A stretch of 64,000 nucleotides of DNA from Gigaspora rosea. Taxonomy: Eukaryota > Glomeromycota > Glomeromycetes > Diversisporales > Gigasporaceae. A program made the translations under genes and the position numbers. Numbering within the stretch: the stretch's first letter is position 1; each line of letters starts with the position of its first letter. The notes below the pieces were generated by a model. It worked only from the letters and a program-made list of their open reading frames with translations. It did not search any database and had not been told where the DNA came from. The stretch is taken from contig QKWP01000831.1 in assembly GCA_003550325.1 (NCBI GenBank), forward strand, positions 143,839 to 207,838, in the 5' to 3' direction. Positions 33,479-42,449 of the stretch are shown piece by piece.

Positions 33479-33899
33479 CTGAAATTAAAAATTTTAATAA
33501 TATTTAGAAAATTACATATAAATGTATAAAAATACAAATATCCGCAAAAATTAAAATTTTTATATATAAATGTGTAAAATTACAAAATTTTACAAAAATT
33601 TGCAAAATTTTGAAATTTTACATATAAATGTATAAAATTACGAAAATTTGCAAAAATCTGTAAAAATTTAAAATTTTATATATAAACGAATAAAATTACA
33701 AACATTAGCAAAAATTTGCAAAATATACAATTTTATATAAAAACACATAATATTTCAAAAACATGCAAAAATTTGCAAAAAATTTGAAATTAATGAAAAA
33801 ATTTGCAAATAATTTAATATAAACGTAAAATGAATAATTACAAAAATTTGCGAAAATTTGTAAAACTTTTCAAAAAATTATATAAAAATTTATACTTAC
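33479..33899 (-). repeat. Minisatellite filling a Plavaka intron
   Basis: The 421-nt intron (donor GTAAGT, acceptor TTTCAG on the minus strand) consists mostly of imperfect repeats of AAATTTGCAAAATTTTGAAA with TTTTACATATAAATGTATAA. Units are about 55-65 bp. The coding phase across the intron is kept (R-F-N-N-I-N-I-Y). Confidence 0.75.
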
Positions 33900-34842
33900 T
33901 TGAATCTCCAAAAATAATTTTGTACTGATTCAATACATACTAATTTTTCTTCGTCATTTTTTAAATAATTTTGCATATTTTGATGAGTTCTAAATTCTAA
34001 TTAACTTTTAAAAATCTTCAAATTAGCAAGATTCTTTCTTTCAATTAAACAAAAATGACAAGGTCATGTGGAATTTGTTGACTTGTAAGTCAAACAAAAT
34101 GTTGCAGCCTAGGGCCAATTTGCAATAATAGTCGAAATTTTTGGAAAAAACCAAATATACTTGTCCCCAAATTGTAAATCTATACCACTTTCTGATAAAG
34201 ATCAAATTGGTTTTAAAATTATTTCCAAACATTTATGAAATGTTTGTCTAACTATAGTTTTGTCTAAGCTATAGAAGATGTTTTATTATAGGTAAGAACC
34301 TAAAAGTTGCTTAACATCTTGCTTGTTTCTTTTCCAAGTCGGTATATTACCCAGTGACAAATATATTGGATGAAGTTGGCTTTTTTCTAAATTATCACAG
34401 TTGGTTGCATTAGAATACAAAATAATTGATAAAATTTTAGAGCCAATGGGCAAAGAATTTTGTGTAGATTTCCACCATATTCCATTATTTTGTTCTCTAT
34501 GAAAAATTTCTTTACCGTTCTATAAAAGATATAATTATAAATAAATTTAGAAATTAAAATAATATAAAATATAAAACATACCTCTGAAATTTTGCTAAGT
34601 TCTTTGTAATCCATTGCAAAATTTTGTATAAGGTCAGGTACTTTCAAAATATTTTTAATACATTTAAGAATCGGAATATAGTATAAAAAATATTCAGAAT
34701 CATCATGTTTTAATACACAGGTCTTTTTATAAGACAAATCTGATTCTATATTGTTCATATATGTTTTGCCTTGTGAAATATTACTTGGCAATAGTGATTT
34801 AGAAAGTTTAGAATATTTATTAAAAAATTTGATAATTGCATT

Positions 34843-34981
34843 TCCTACTGCATTACTCAGTTTAAACTTAGTAACCAAAGCCATTAAATCTGCATATGCT
34901 TCATTCAGAAANTCCTACTGCATTACTCAGTTTAAACTTAGTAACCAAAGCCATTAAATCTGCATATGCTTCATTCAGAAA
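34843..34981. other. Assembly join: single N between exact 69-bp duplicates
   Basis: 34843-34911 and 34913-34981 are identical (TCCTACTGCATTACTCAG ... TTCATTCAGAAA) and separated by one N at 34912. This is what results when two overlapping contigs are abutted without merging. Removing one copy plus the N (70 nt) makes the Plavaka frame continuous, which supports an artefact. Confidence 0.93.
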
Positions 34982-35530
34982 ATCTTTATATTTTTTAGAA
35001 TTATCTTCATCTGAGCTAGATAATTTGTCGCAATATTTAGAAGGTTCTATTTCTTCGGCAATATCTTTATAATTCTGCAAAGTATCTTGAAGAATTTCGA
35101 AAAATTCTTCATTATTATCAGCAGCAACCTTGAAGCTCATATCATTCTCATCTTCTAATTCAAATGACATATCATTATCTAATTTGATGTTTTTCAAAAT
35201 ATTGCAAAGGTTTTTCTCTTTTGAAGCAATTTGGCTAAAATTGTCTGCAAATTTATGCGATTGTTTTCCAAACTTAATACTGCTTATAGAAATTTTTTTA
35301 GAACTATATATCTTATTTTCGGAGGTTCTAGAAAATAAGTTAACTGTATTTTTGTTACTAGATCTATTATTTTGAATATTTTTAAAATCTTTCGTAAAAC
35401 TATAGCTTTTTCTATAAGGAATCAGAGGCATTTGGTTATCATCATCATAATCAACAGTTTTAATGCAATTATTCATATGTTGACTATAACCAATTCTTGA
35501 AGAAATTGTACGTTTACAAATTTGGCACAT

Positions 35531-36599
35531 ATAGCAGACATTTTAATATTATTATAAAGTTAAGGTAAGTTTTTAAAGTTGAAAGAAAAGTTTCAAAAAT
35601 TTTAAAGTTAAAGTAATTGTTAAAGTAAAAAAAAACAAATTTTTAAAATTAATTAAATTTTGAATAATTATAAAATTTTTCGTAAATAGTCTAATCCTAA
35701 TTCATTTTAGTGTATGCTTCTTATATTATGCGTAATTTATTTAAAGGTAAGATTATTTAGAAAAATTACAAAATAGGCCAGAGTTTTCCTCATGTAGTTA
35801 AAACCTGCAAAAAGTTTAAATAAATTTGTTTGTTTTGTATTATTCAATATTTTTGGAACTTGTATTGTACTTTTGATTATATTCATGAATTTATATAGAA
35901 ATATTCATTGTTTATAGTAAATAATTGATTTGCAATTATTATTTAATAGTATTGTTCGATCATTGAATAATTTTTAAAATTCAAAATTATCTTTGTATAA
36001 CTTTAAAATATACTTAAATATGTTAAATTTAATTAATTTATATGAAAGTTTAATAAACATTATAAGTTTATAGCTTATTTCGTAATAAATGAAAATAGCT
36101 AATAAAATTTTTTAACAATACAAAAACACTTGCACGTTGATTAAAGATCTATTCTGATTTTGTAATAGTTTATCAAACAATAAATATGCACGTTGGTGTC
36201 TTAGATAAACTAAGATAATCATGTGTAAGTGTGTATAGTGTTAAAAAAATTTATGAGTTTTTTGATATAATATGAATTCGAAATATTTTAAAAATTTATA
36301 TAAATTTTAAAAAATCTTTTTAAAACATATATAATTTTGAAACTTTTGTAAAGCTATGAATATTTTAAAAAAAATTCGAAGAAATATAAATGTTGGAAAC
36401 TGTATTCGTTAATATTTATTTTATTGTAATATATTTTATAACATACAATAATACTATGAATATAGGGTGAACTTAAGTTTTGTTAGGTTATTTTATCATA
36501 GATTGAACAATAATAAATATTTATGTAAATTTATAAAACTAATTGCACATTAATGCACATAAATTAAATATTTCTATAAATAGTTAATGCATGATCGGG
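35531..36599. other. AT-rich flank of Plavaka, no gene seen
   Basis: Only A/T-rich filler with many short TTTAAAATTT-like words. No frame or RNA supported. Confidence 0.5.
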
Positions 36600-36649
36600 G
36601 TTTGTTTATTAAAAATTTTAAGTTTGATTATCATTATATTTTTTTTGAA

Positions 36650-36830
36650 GTTTATCGTAATCTATTATAATTAGTTATTGTTCGTAAGATTGCATTTATT
36701 AAAAATTTTTGATTACATTAGAAAATAAAGTTTATTATAATCTTTTTGCATAATTAGTTATTGTTCATTATATTTTAATCTAAGATTGCATTTACTAAAA
36801 ATTTTTGATTACATTAGAAAATAAAAAATT
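36650..36830. repeat. Two direct copies of a ~75-bp sequence
   Basis: TAATTAGTTATTGTTC...AAGATTGCATTTATT / ...ACT followed by AAAAATTTTTGATTACATTA and GAAAATAAA occurs twice in tandem, ~100 bp apart, just upstream of the small gene at 36.97 kb. May duplicate part of its promoter region. Confidence 0.7.
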
Positions 36831-36965
36831 TGTATAAATATGAAGAGATTTATGAAAAGTAAAGCTTCAAAATTTTTTGCAATTTATCAAAAATGACTTA
36901 CTACAAAGATACTAAAAAGGTTGGAAAATGTTCACTCGCTTGCTACAGGTGGTTCTAATCCCGCG

Positions 36966-37181
36966 ATGGTTGGTTCTTTGTCATTTGCTGCAAAAAAGGC
37001 TAAAAAAGCCAAAAAAGCCAAGAAGAATAAAGATAAAGGAAAAACAAAAGAAATTAAAGAAACTGTAGAACGTGCTCCTCTGTTAATTGAGCTCTCTGAC
37101 AGAGTATCTCCCGCATCAGATGTTCCTATAGCTCCTATGACAGCTTCTTATGAATATACTTCTGGTTCTGGATGTAATTGA
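36966..37181 (+). CDS. Small lysine-rich hypothetical protein
   Basis: 71 codons from the first in-frame ATG (36966). The open frame itself extends back to 36896. The protein has a run of alanine-lysine repeats (AAKKAKKAKKAKKNKDKGK) resembling a nuclear or nucleolar targeting stretch, then an unbiased C-terminal half (PLLIELSDRVSPASDVPIAP, MTASYEYTSGSGCN). Codon composition is much less AT-driven than surrounding frames, and TATA-like GTATAAAT lies at 36833. Just downstream an inverted repeat (GATAATAAAGGTTTGT / TAAACTTTATTATC, 37238-37273) carries AATAAA, a plausible 3' end. An upstream ATG (36893) in another frame could belong to a 5' exon. Function unknown. Confidence 0.5.
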   Translation: MVGSLSFAAKKAKKAKKAKKNKDKGKTKEIKETVERAPLLIELSDRVSPASDVPIAPMTASYEYTSGSGCN

Positions 37182-37358
37182 AAAATCTTTATGCATTTTA
37201 CAAATTTTAAAATATTACGAAAATTTACGCAGTTTTCAAAATTGATGATAATAAAGGTTTGTTTTATAAACTTTATTATCATTCAAAATTATTTAAAATA
37301 TCTTTTTTTAAAAAAAAATTTTGGTTTTTTTCAAATACAGTGAATTGTACATGCTTAA

Positions 37359-37723
37359 GGGTAGGGTAAAAAATAGATCATTTTTCATATAATCTACGTG
37401 GTATATTAGATTTTTATATAGTAAATAAAAAAATGCTTCTGATAAATTTTTTTAAGGTTTTGACCAAATTGAATAAAATTTATATAATAGATAGTTTTAA
37501 ATAGTTTGTTTATAATAATGAAATTTTGCTTTAAAAAAAATTAACTTTACATATAATTAAATTTTTGTAGGACATCTATATGATTTTTGTAGGTTGTACA
37601 AAGAATTGATTGGTCAGATCATATGATGTTTACATGTAAATCATATGATATCATATAAATTGGTTACACAAAGTTGATCTACAATCGATTTTATATGAAA
37701 TTGGAAATTTGTACACCCTACCC
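37359..37723. mobile_element. TTAA-flanked MITE (piggyBac-like target)
   Basis: Terminal inverted repeats GGGTAGGGT...ACCCTACCC are bounded on both sides by TTAA (37355-37358 and 37724-37727), the target duplication of piggyBac elements. Subterminal ATTTTTCATATAATC and TTTATATGAAAT also pair. Length 365 bp, non-coding. The family is inferred from the TTAA duplication alone. Confidence 0.78.
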
Positions 37724-38166
37724 TTAATTATTAAAATAAAACAATATTAAAACAAGCATAATGGAAAGTCGTTTTGATTGGCCAACGTGATACAATTGAT
37801 GTAGATCATTACACAAATTATTTATTAGTTTTAGAGTACTCCCTATATGAAAACATAATCATCCATATGACAAGTGGCTAAGCACGTTACCTATGGTCAA
37901 ATAATTTTCAGAAAACGTTGGTCTTTCGCTTTACTAGCAGTTAGCAAATTTAATTCCATATAATCCCATTCCTGAAAAACTTTTACTAGTGGCGTATTTT
38001 TGCTAATAGTCTAACAGTATAGCTAAGTAGGCTCGTGAAGTTTATTTTATTTCTTTTTCTTTTTTGGTTTTTTTTTTCAAAAGCATTATTTCAACAGCTA
38101 ATACACAGTCTTAAAACTTGTAATCAAGAGAATATAGGTGATTACAAGAAAGATCTGAATTTGTGA
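37724..38166. other. Intergenic, no gene seen
   Basis: AT-rich sequence with no coding signal. Confidence 0.5.
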
Positions 38167-38376
38167 AAGATAGGAACTTCACGGGATAATAATTATACAC
38201 GGAATATTGTTGATGAGATTGTTAAAGAATTATATAATCTATATTATGATGAAAGATTGAAAGACAAGCATTCAGGCAAATGTTTAATATATGGATCAAT
38301 TTTTAGCAAAAAAGAAGCAAAATCCAGATTACTTACCAGAATCTATTTTGCCTTGAAACAAAAGCATAATTATTGA
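38167..38376 (+). pseudogene. Coding fragment 'NIVDEIVKELYNLYYDE', copy A
   Basis: A 69-codon plus-strand frame reads IGTSRDNNYTRNIVDEIV, KELYNLYYDERLKDKHSGK, CLIYGSIFSKKEAKSRLLT and ends KQKHNY-stop. It is a charged, helix-like sequence unlike the AT noise around it. A paralogous copy with one internal stop lies at 45241-45417, in the same position relative to the Sel1-kinase copy (converging on its 3' end). 'VKELYNLYY' type stretches are known to me from Glomeromycotina Sel1/kinase proteins, so it may be a detached N-terminal exon of such a gene. Confidence 0.55.
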
Positions 38377-39140
38377 AAACATAACTGTGTTTTATAAAAA
38401 ATAAAGTATGTTATGCAAAAATAAATATTTTATAAAAAATAAAGTATGTTATGCAAAAATAAAATAATTTAGAAAGCATTCCATGGTATATCTCTTTGAT
38501 AATCAGTAAGATTTTATAGAATCTTTAATGGAAATCTTTAAAAGTAAAATTAGACTTAATATTAGGAATAGCGCTCAAATTAAAGATAAAGTTAAGGTTT
38601 TTTATGGCACTGAACATTTTTCTTAGTACTTCAACACTAATTACTAAAGCCATTTATAAGAAACAGCATATTTGATGAGGTGAGTATTTAAATTACTCTA
38701 ATTTATAATTTTTTATATAATATTTTTATTTATATTCCTAATACTAAGTATTAATTTTAAAAAAACAAAACCATTAAATATAGACTATAACAAAATATTT
38801 CGAAATTTGTATGAAGATTTTTTGAAACCACACAATAAAATTTAATAATTTTATTTTAAATTTTGATTTTAGGATTGTTGAGGACTTTAAAAATTGCTAA
38901 GCATTAACTTAACTGATAGTGTTTCAAGCTATCCTATTTAGAATAAATTCTAGGACCCATATAGGGTCCAACAAAATATGTATTATTTATATGATTTTCT
39001 AATGACTGTAAATAATATATAGATTTTTAAAAGGTTATTGGCCCAGGTCTACATTTATAGCTAATTATATTATAATTGGCTTAAAAGCTCGACATAAGGA
39101 ATCTCCACGCTTTTGATTGGATTACTAGCTTTTAATTTCG
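38377..39140. other. Intergenic, 3' of the first Sel1-kinase pseudogene
   Basis: AT-rich; includes two tandem copies of AAAATAAAGTATGTTATGCA (38398-38465). 38980-39090 resembles 45430-45510, part of the duplicated block. Confidence 0.5.
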
Positions 39141-40739
39141 TTAGACTTTTAGTAATCTTTTGCGTGTTGAGAAGTTTCGAGGAGTACATGTGATCTGGGT
39201 GTATTTCATCACAGGATTTGGACTGATTCTATCAGCTTCTAGAAATTGCAGTTTAATTTCATCTATTTCATTTGAATTTTCAATACTTCTATTCCATTTA
39301 TAAAGTTTACTTGTTATATTTACTGCAGTAGGTCTTTTTTGAGGATCGGGATCTAAGCATCGTTTTACTAAATCTATGTAGCAATAGGGAGTTCCAGGGG
39401 CAAACTCAGGTCGTAATCCCATACAAATTTTTATTGCGAGATCCTCAAAATTATGACCATCAAAAGCTCTAGATCCAGTTGATATTTCCGTCATAATTAT
39501 TCCTAACGAATAAATATCCGCAGCTTGCGTAAACATTATTTTTCGAGTTAACATTTCATTCATTGATCCTTGTTGTAATAAAATTTCAGGAGCAATGTAA
39601 GGCAATACTCCATATAGTCCACCAGACTTATTTTCCATTGATGTTGTAAGCCCCAAATCAGAAACATACGCGTTATCTATATCATCTGTAAAATATTTCC
39701 ACTATGTAAATCTTTATGGATTAATCCTTTTAAATGAATCATAGCAAGATCAAAAGTTATACATTGTAATAATTTTAATTTTTTTTTCCAATCCATCTGT
39801 GATACATCGTAAAGATTATTACTTAAAGAATTTTTTCTAGCATATTCCAAAATTAGAATATAATTTCCGTTATCATCTTTTGATATTCCATAACATTTTA
39901 AAAATGATGGGTACACGTATCTAATTTCACAAAACATTCTTAATTCTTCAATAAATTCTTTATATTATTTGAATTAAGTTTTTTAAGTGCAATATCTGTA
40001 TATAAATCTCTGCTTTTATCTAACCACTTCGCACAGTATACAATCGCAAATCCACCTTTCCCTATTTCTCTATATTCTCAAATTCTTCATAAGGTATCCA
40101 TGGTAATTGATATTTATTTTCAATCAATATCTTTTTTAGATCTTGATCAATATCAAATTGTTTTGATGCGTACTTGTATTTGACTTTAAAAAAATAACAT
40201 ATTAAATATAATAATAAAATTAAATTATTAAGTACCTACTTGATATCAATCCGTTGAATCTAGTAATTTAAATTTAAATTAATATATGGTGTACTATAAA
40301 TATAAAATGCAAGGAAAAGTATTTACCTTTGATAAAAATAATTGGCTTTTCGTTTTTTTCTTCTACTCCGATTCCGTTTCGATAACAGCGGGCAACTTCA
40401 AAAATTCCAGTAATATCAAACTTGTTAGCAAGTTCTAGAAAACATTTAAAAGCTTTATGTTCATCTTTTGAGACTCCTTGTCCATTTTCATAACGATATC
40501 CAATATTAAATGCTTCTCTAGCATTACCCATCCCCGCAGAATTTTGATAATAAATGAATGCCTTATGTTTACCCTTTTCAACTACATTTCCATCATCATA
40601 ACAACATCCAACATTAAATGCTACTTTGGTGCCACCCATCTCTGCAGATTTTTGATAATAAATGAATGCCTTATCTTCATCCTTTTCAACACCAATTCCA
40701 TTTTCATAACAACGTCCAACATTGAATGTTCCATCAATA
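39141..40739 (-). pseudogene. Sel1-repeat kinase pseudogene, copy 2
   Basis: 5'-truncated paralogue of the kinase at 4.86 kb. Sel1 units (NVGRCYENGIGVEKDED, NVGCCYDDGNVVEKGKH, NIGYRYENGQGVSKDEH, VARCYRNGIGVEE) are followed by two introns around a 20-nt microexon (40240-40259), then the kinase: PWIPYEEFE, HKDLHSGNIL, DLGLTTSMENK, PYIAPE, DIYSLGIIMTEISTG, DPDPQKRPTA. The reading frame is lost at least five times against copy 3: in the A-run before the Sel1 exon's end, in the glycine-loop region (about 40070), near 39960, at 39690 and near the C-terminus (about 39205). A MITE at 40740 replaces the first Sel1 units. The flanks (38.2 and 41.04-41.24 kb) match those of copy 3. Confidence 0.85.
40240..40259 (-). 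other. 20-nt microexon (copy 2)
   Basis: Minus-strand ATTCAACGGATTGATATCAA, preceded by CTAG (acceptor AG) and followed by GTAGGT (donor). Introns are 67 nt (40260-40326) and 56 nt (40184-40239). Splicing gives R-F-N-G-L-I-S-I and then K-Y-K-Y-A-S, putting the kinase exon in the correct frame; skipping the microexon does not. Confidence 0.7.
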
Positions 40740-41035
40740 GGGGATGGCTAAAGTCATGTACCCACGTGATTTTTGGAAATTTTAGTTAAAATTCGTATTA
40801 GAGTCTGTTTAGCATTAGGGTCGGAGTTAGAGTTAGGACCAATATAAGTAAAATTACCTTCCCGACATTTTTTATTAATGGCCCAAGATAGGTTTAGAAT
40901 GCCGTTTTTATGTTCTTGCGTTTTTTTTTTGTTTTTTGACTTCTTCGGGCTAATCCGTGTAAACAAAATTTACGCGACTCCGTTTGGTTGATTTACACGA
41001 AAATGTCACGTGGGTACATGGCTTTAGACGACCCC
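40740..41035. mobile_element. MITE of the 'GGTAATTTTAC' family inside Sel1-kinase copy 2
   Basis: Terminal repeats GGGGATGGCTAAAGTCATGT and, inward from the right, GGGGTCGTCTAAAGCCATGT, both continuing ACCCACGTGA. The interior has AAAATTACCTTCCCGACA and GGGCTAATCCGTG, shared with 23.02 kb and (reversed) 10.83 kb. It sits exactly where the 5' end of the Sel1 gene should be. The sequence right of it resumes as the upstream flank seen in copy 3, so insertion came with a deletion of about 1 kb. Confidence 0.85.
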
Positions 41036-42449
41036 ATATTTGGTATATACCTGTATTCATGTGATTTATAACGCGAAATCTTTTCTAAAAGAAAATCTGT
41101 GGTATTTCATGTAACCATATATATTCTACCAAGATATTCTTTGCTTAAATACTTCATCTATTTAATCTTTTATATTCTTTGTGCTACCCTAAATCATAAT
41201 CGTAATAGTAACCGTATAATATAAATGGAATAGTATTGATCAATTATAGAATACTAATTTAATTGCAGATCCGTATAATAAAAGATAGCCATTGGCTATA
41301 ATAAATTGCACAATCTACATTTACTACACACAAGTAGTGTTGGAAATTTCAGACTCAAACATTGTTCTCATGAGAACAGTAGAATAGCTATAAGTGTTCT
41401 CAAACAGTTGTTTATTGTTCATAAAGGAAGGGATATAAATTATATAAGAAGGTTGACTATATTGCTTTAAGAAGGCTTAGTGAAAAACAAATCACGAGAT
41501 AAAATAGAAGCGCTGATGCTAGTAATGCTAATATAGTAGTATTGGTTGATTAAATCAAAATTGATTTATTAAATTGATTTAATTAAGTAGATCAGATCAG
41601 GTGATGCTTATGCTGATTCATTAAGGAGATCTAAAAATTTCTAGGATTTTTGGAAAAATTATTTGAATAGGGTAAAGAGTGCCAAAAGAAGCAACTGGCA
41701 CTGATATTGCTAAAGTAAATGATATTTCTAATATAACTATATCAACTTAAGAAACTTTATCATAGATGAAGTTTGAAGAAAATATAATCACATGACAAAA
41801 GGACTTACAACACAAATTCGAGTTATAATAATTCGTTATGAAGTTATAAGAATTATTAAATTTAAAGTTGAATTTAAAGATAAGTATTTTATTATGTATT
41901 CAATGTTTTAAAAGTAGATGTTGAACTTATTTTTGCTTTATTGAATTTTGAAGGTCTTAAATACATTTTAGGAGCTGTTACATTTCGTGGAATTTGTAAC
42001 GTATTCGTGATGATTGTAACGAATTCGCGATTTTTACCATGAATTTGCAACAGAGTTTACGTAGACACAAGTGGCAAAATATTTCAGACTTGGAGCAGTC
42101 GTGTATTCATGTCAATAGTCGTGTATTCGCGACTTTTTAATTCTAAATCAACAAGCCACATTTATTTTTCCATTTTAGTATAGTTGATTAAAATACTAAT
42201 GAGTCGTAAAATTAATAATAATAACAGGTACAAATAAATACACAAAAATAAAATAACATAAAATAAATAATAAAAAATAGGTTAACTCTATACTATAAAA
42301 GAATTAATCGTGACAGTACGTTGTGACGGTGTAAAGTCTTGTTTCCATTTTTAATCGTCTATTTTTAGTCAATATGTATATTTGTAAAAGTTGACATAGC
42401 CCTCCCGAATATAGTAGTCGTTGCTTAGTATAGTCTGATTTTTAATAAT
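41036..42449. other. Upstream flank of copy 2, then intergenic
   Basis: 41036-41240 matches 47768-48005 (for example TATTCTTTGCTTAAATA, CTAAATCATAATCGTAATA). 41980-42140 has repeated GTGTATTCATG / GAATTCGCGA words. No gene supported. Confidence 0.55.

Larger units (their letters stand above)
30659..35530 (-). mobile_element. Decayed Plavaka transposon split by a 2.1-kb insertion
   Basis: A minus-strand multi-exon transposase of the Plavaka family: N-terminal C2H2 finger, the 'YSNATNCDNLEKSQLHPIY' core, a CLTYKS..CHFC zinc motif, the IYEATVIDKMHYLDL segment and a C-terminal FPKLHS region. The coding path is interrupted by the insertion at 31307-33423 and by at least three in-frame stops. Exon-intron joints keep frame where visible. 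Terminal repeats were not identified. Confidence 0.82.
33424..35530 (-). pseudogene. Plavaka transposase, N-terminal and central exons
   Basis: It starts MCQICKRTISSRIGYSQH, a C2H2 finger (C-x2-C...H-x4-C/H), followed by a S/K/N-rich linker and an acidic stretch, then FKLSNAVGNAIIKFF. A 62-nt intron (34520-34581, GTATGT...TTTATAG) joins KISE to NGKEIFHREQN. The next exon carries WWKSTQNSLPIGSKILSI, ILYSNATNC, HPIYLSLGNIPTWKRNK and, after a poorly conserved part, IANWP*AATFCLTYKSTNST*PCHFC. Here TAG replaces an expected residue after NWP and TGA one before PCHFC. A second intron (33479-33899) leads to NNINIYEATVIDKMHYLDL, where the inserted DNA begins. The 70 bp at 34912-34981 (or 34843-34912) are an assembly duplication. 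Confidence 0.8.

Noticed and set aside
34843-34981. Biological tandem duplication within Plavaka
   Set aside because: Perfect identity around a single N and frame restoration upon removal indicate an assembly join.
37359-37385. Telomere-like GGGTAGGGT
   Set aside because: It occurs once per element end as an inverted pair flanked by TTAA, so it is a transposon end and not telomeric repeat.
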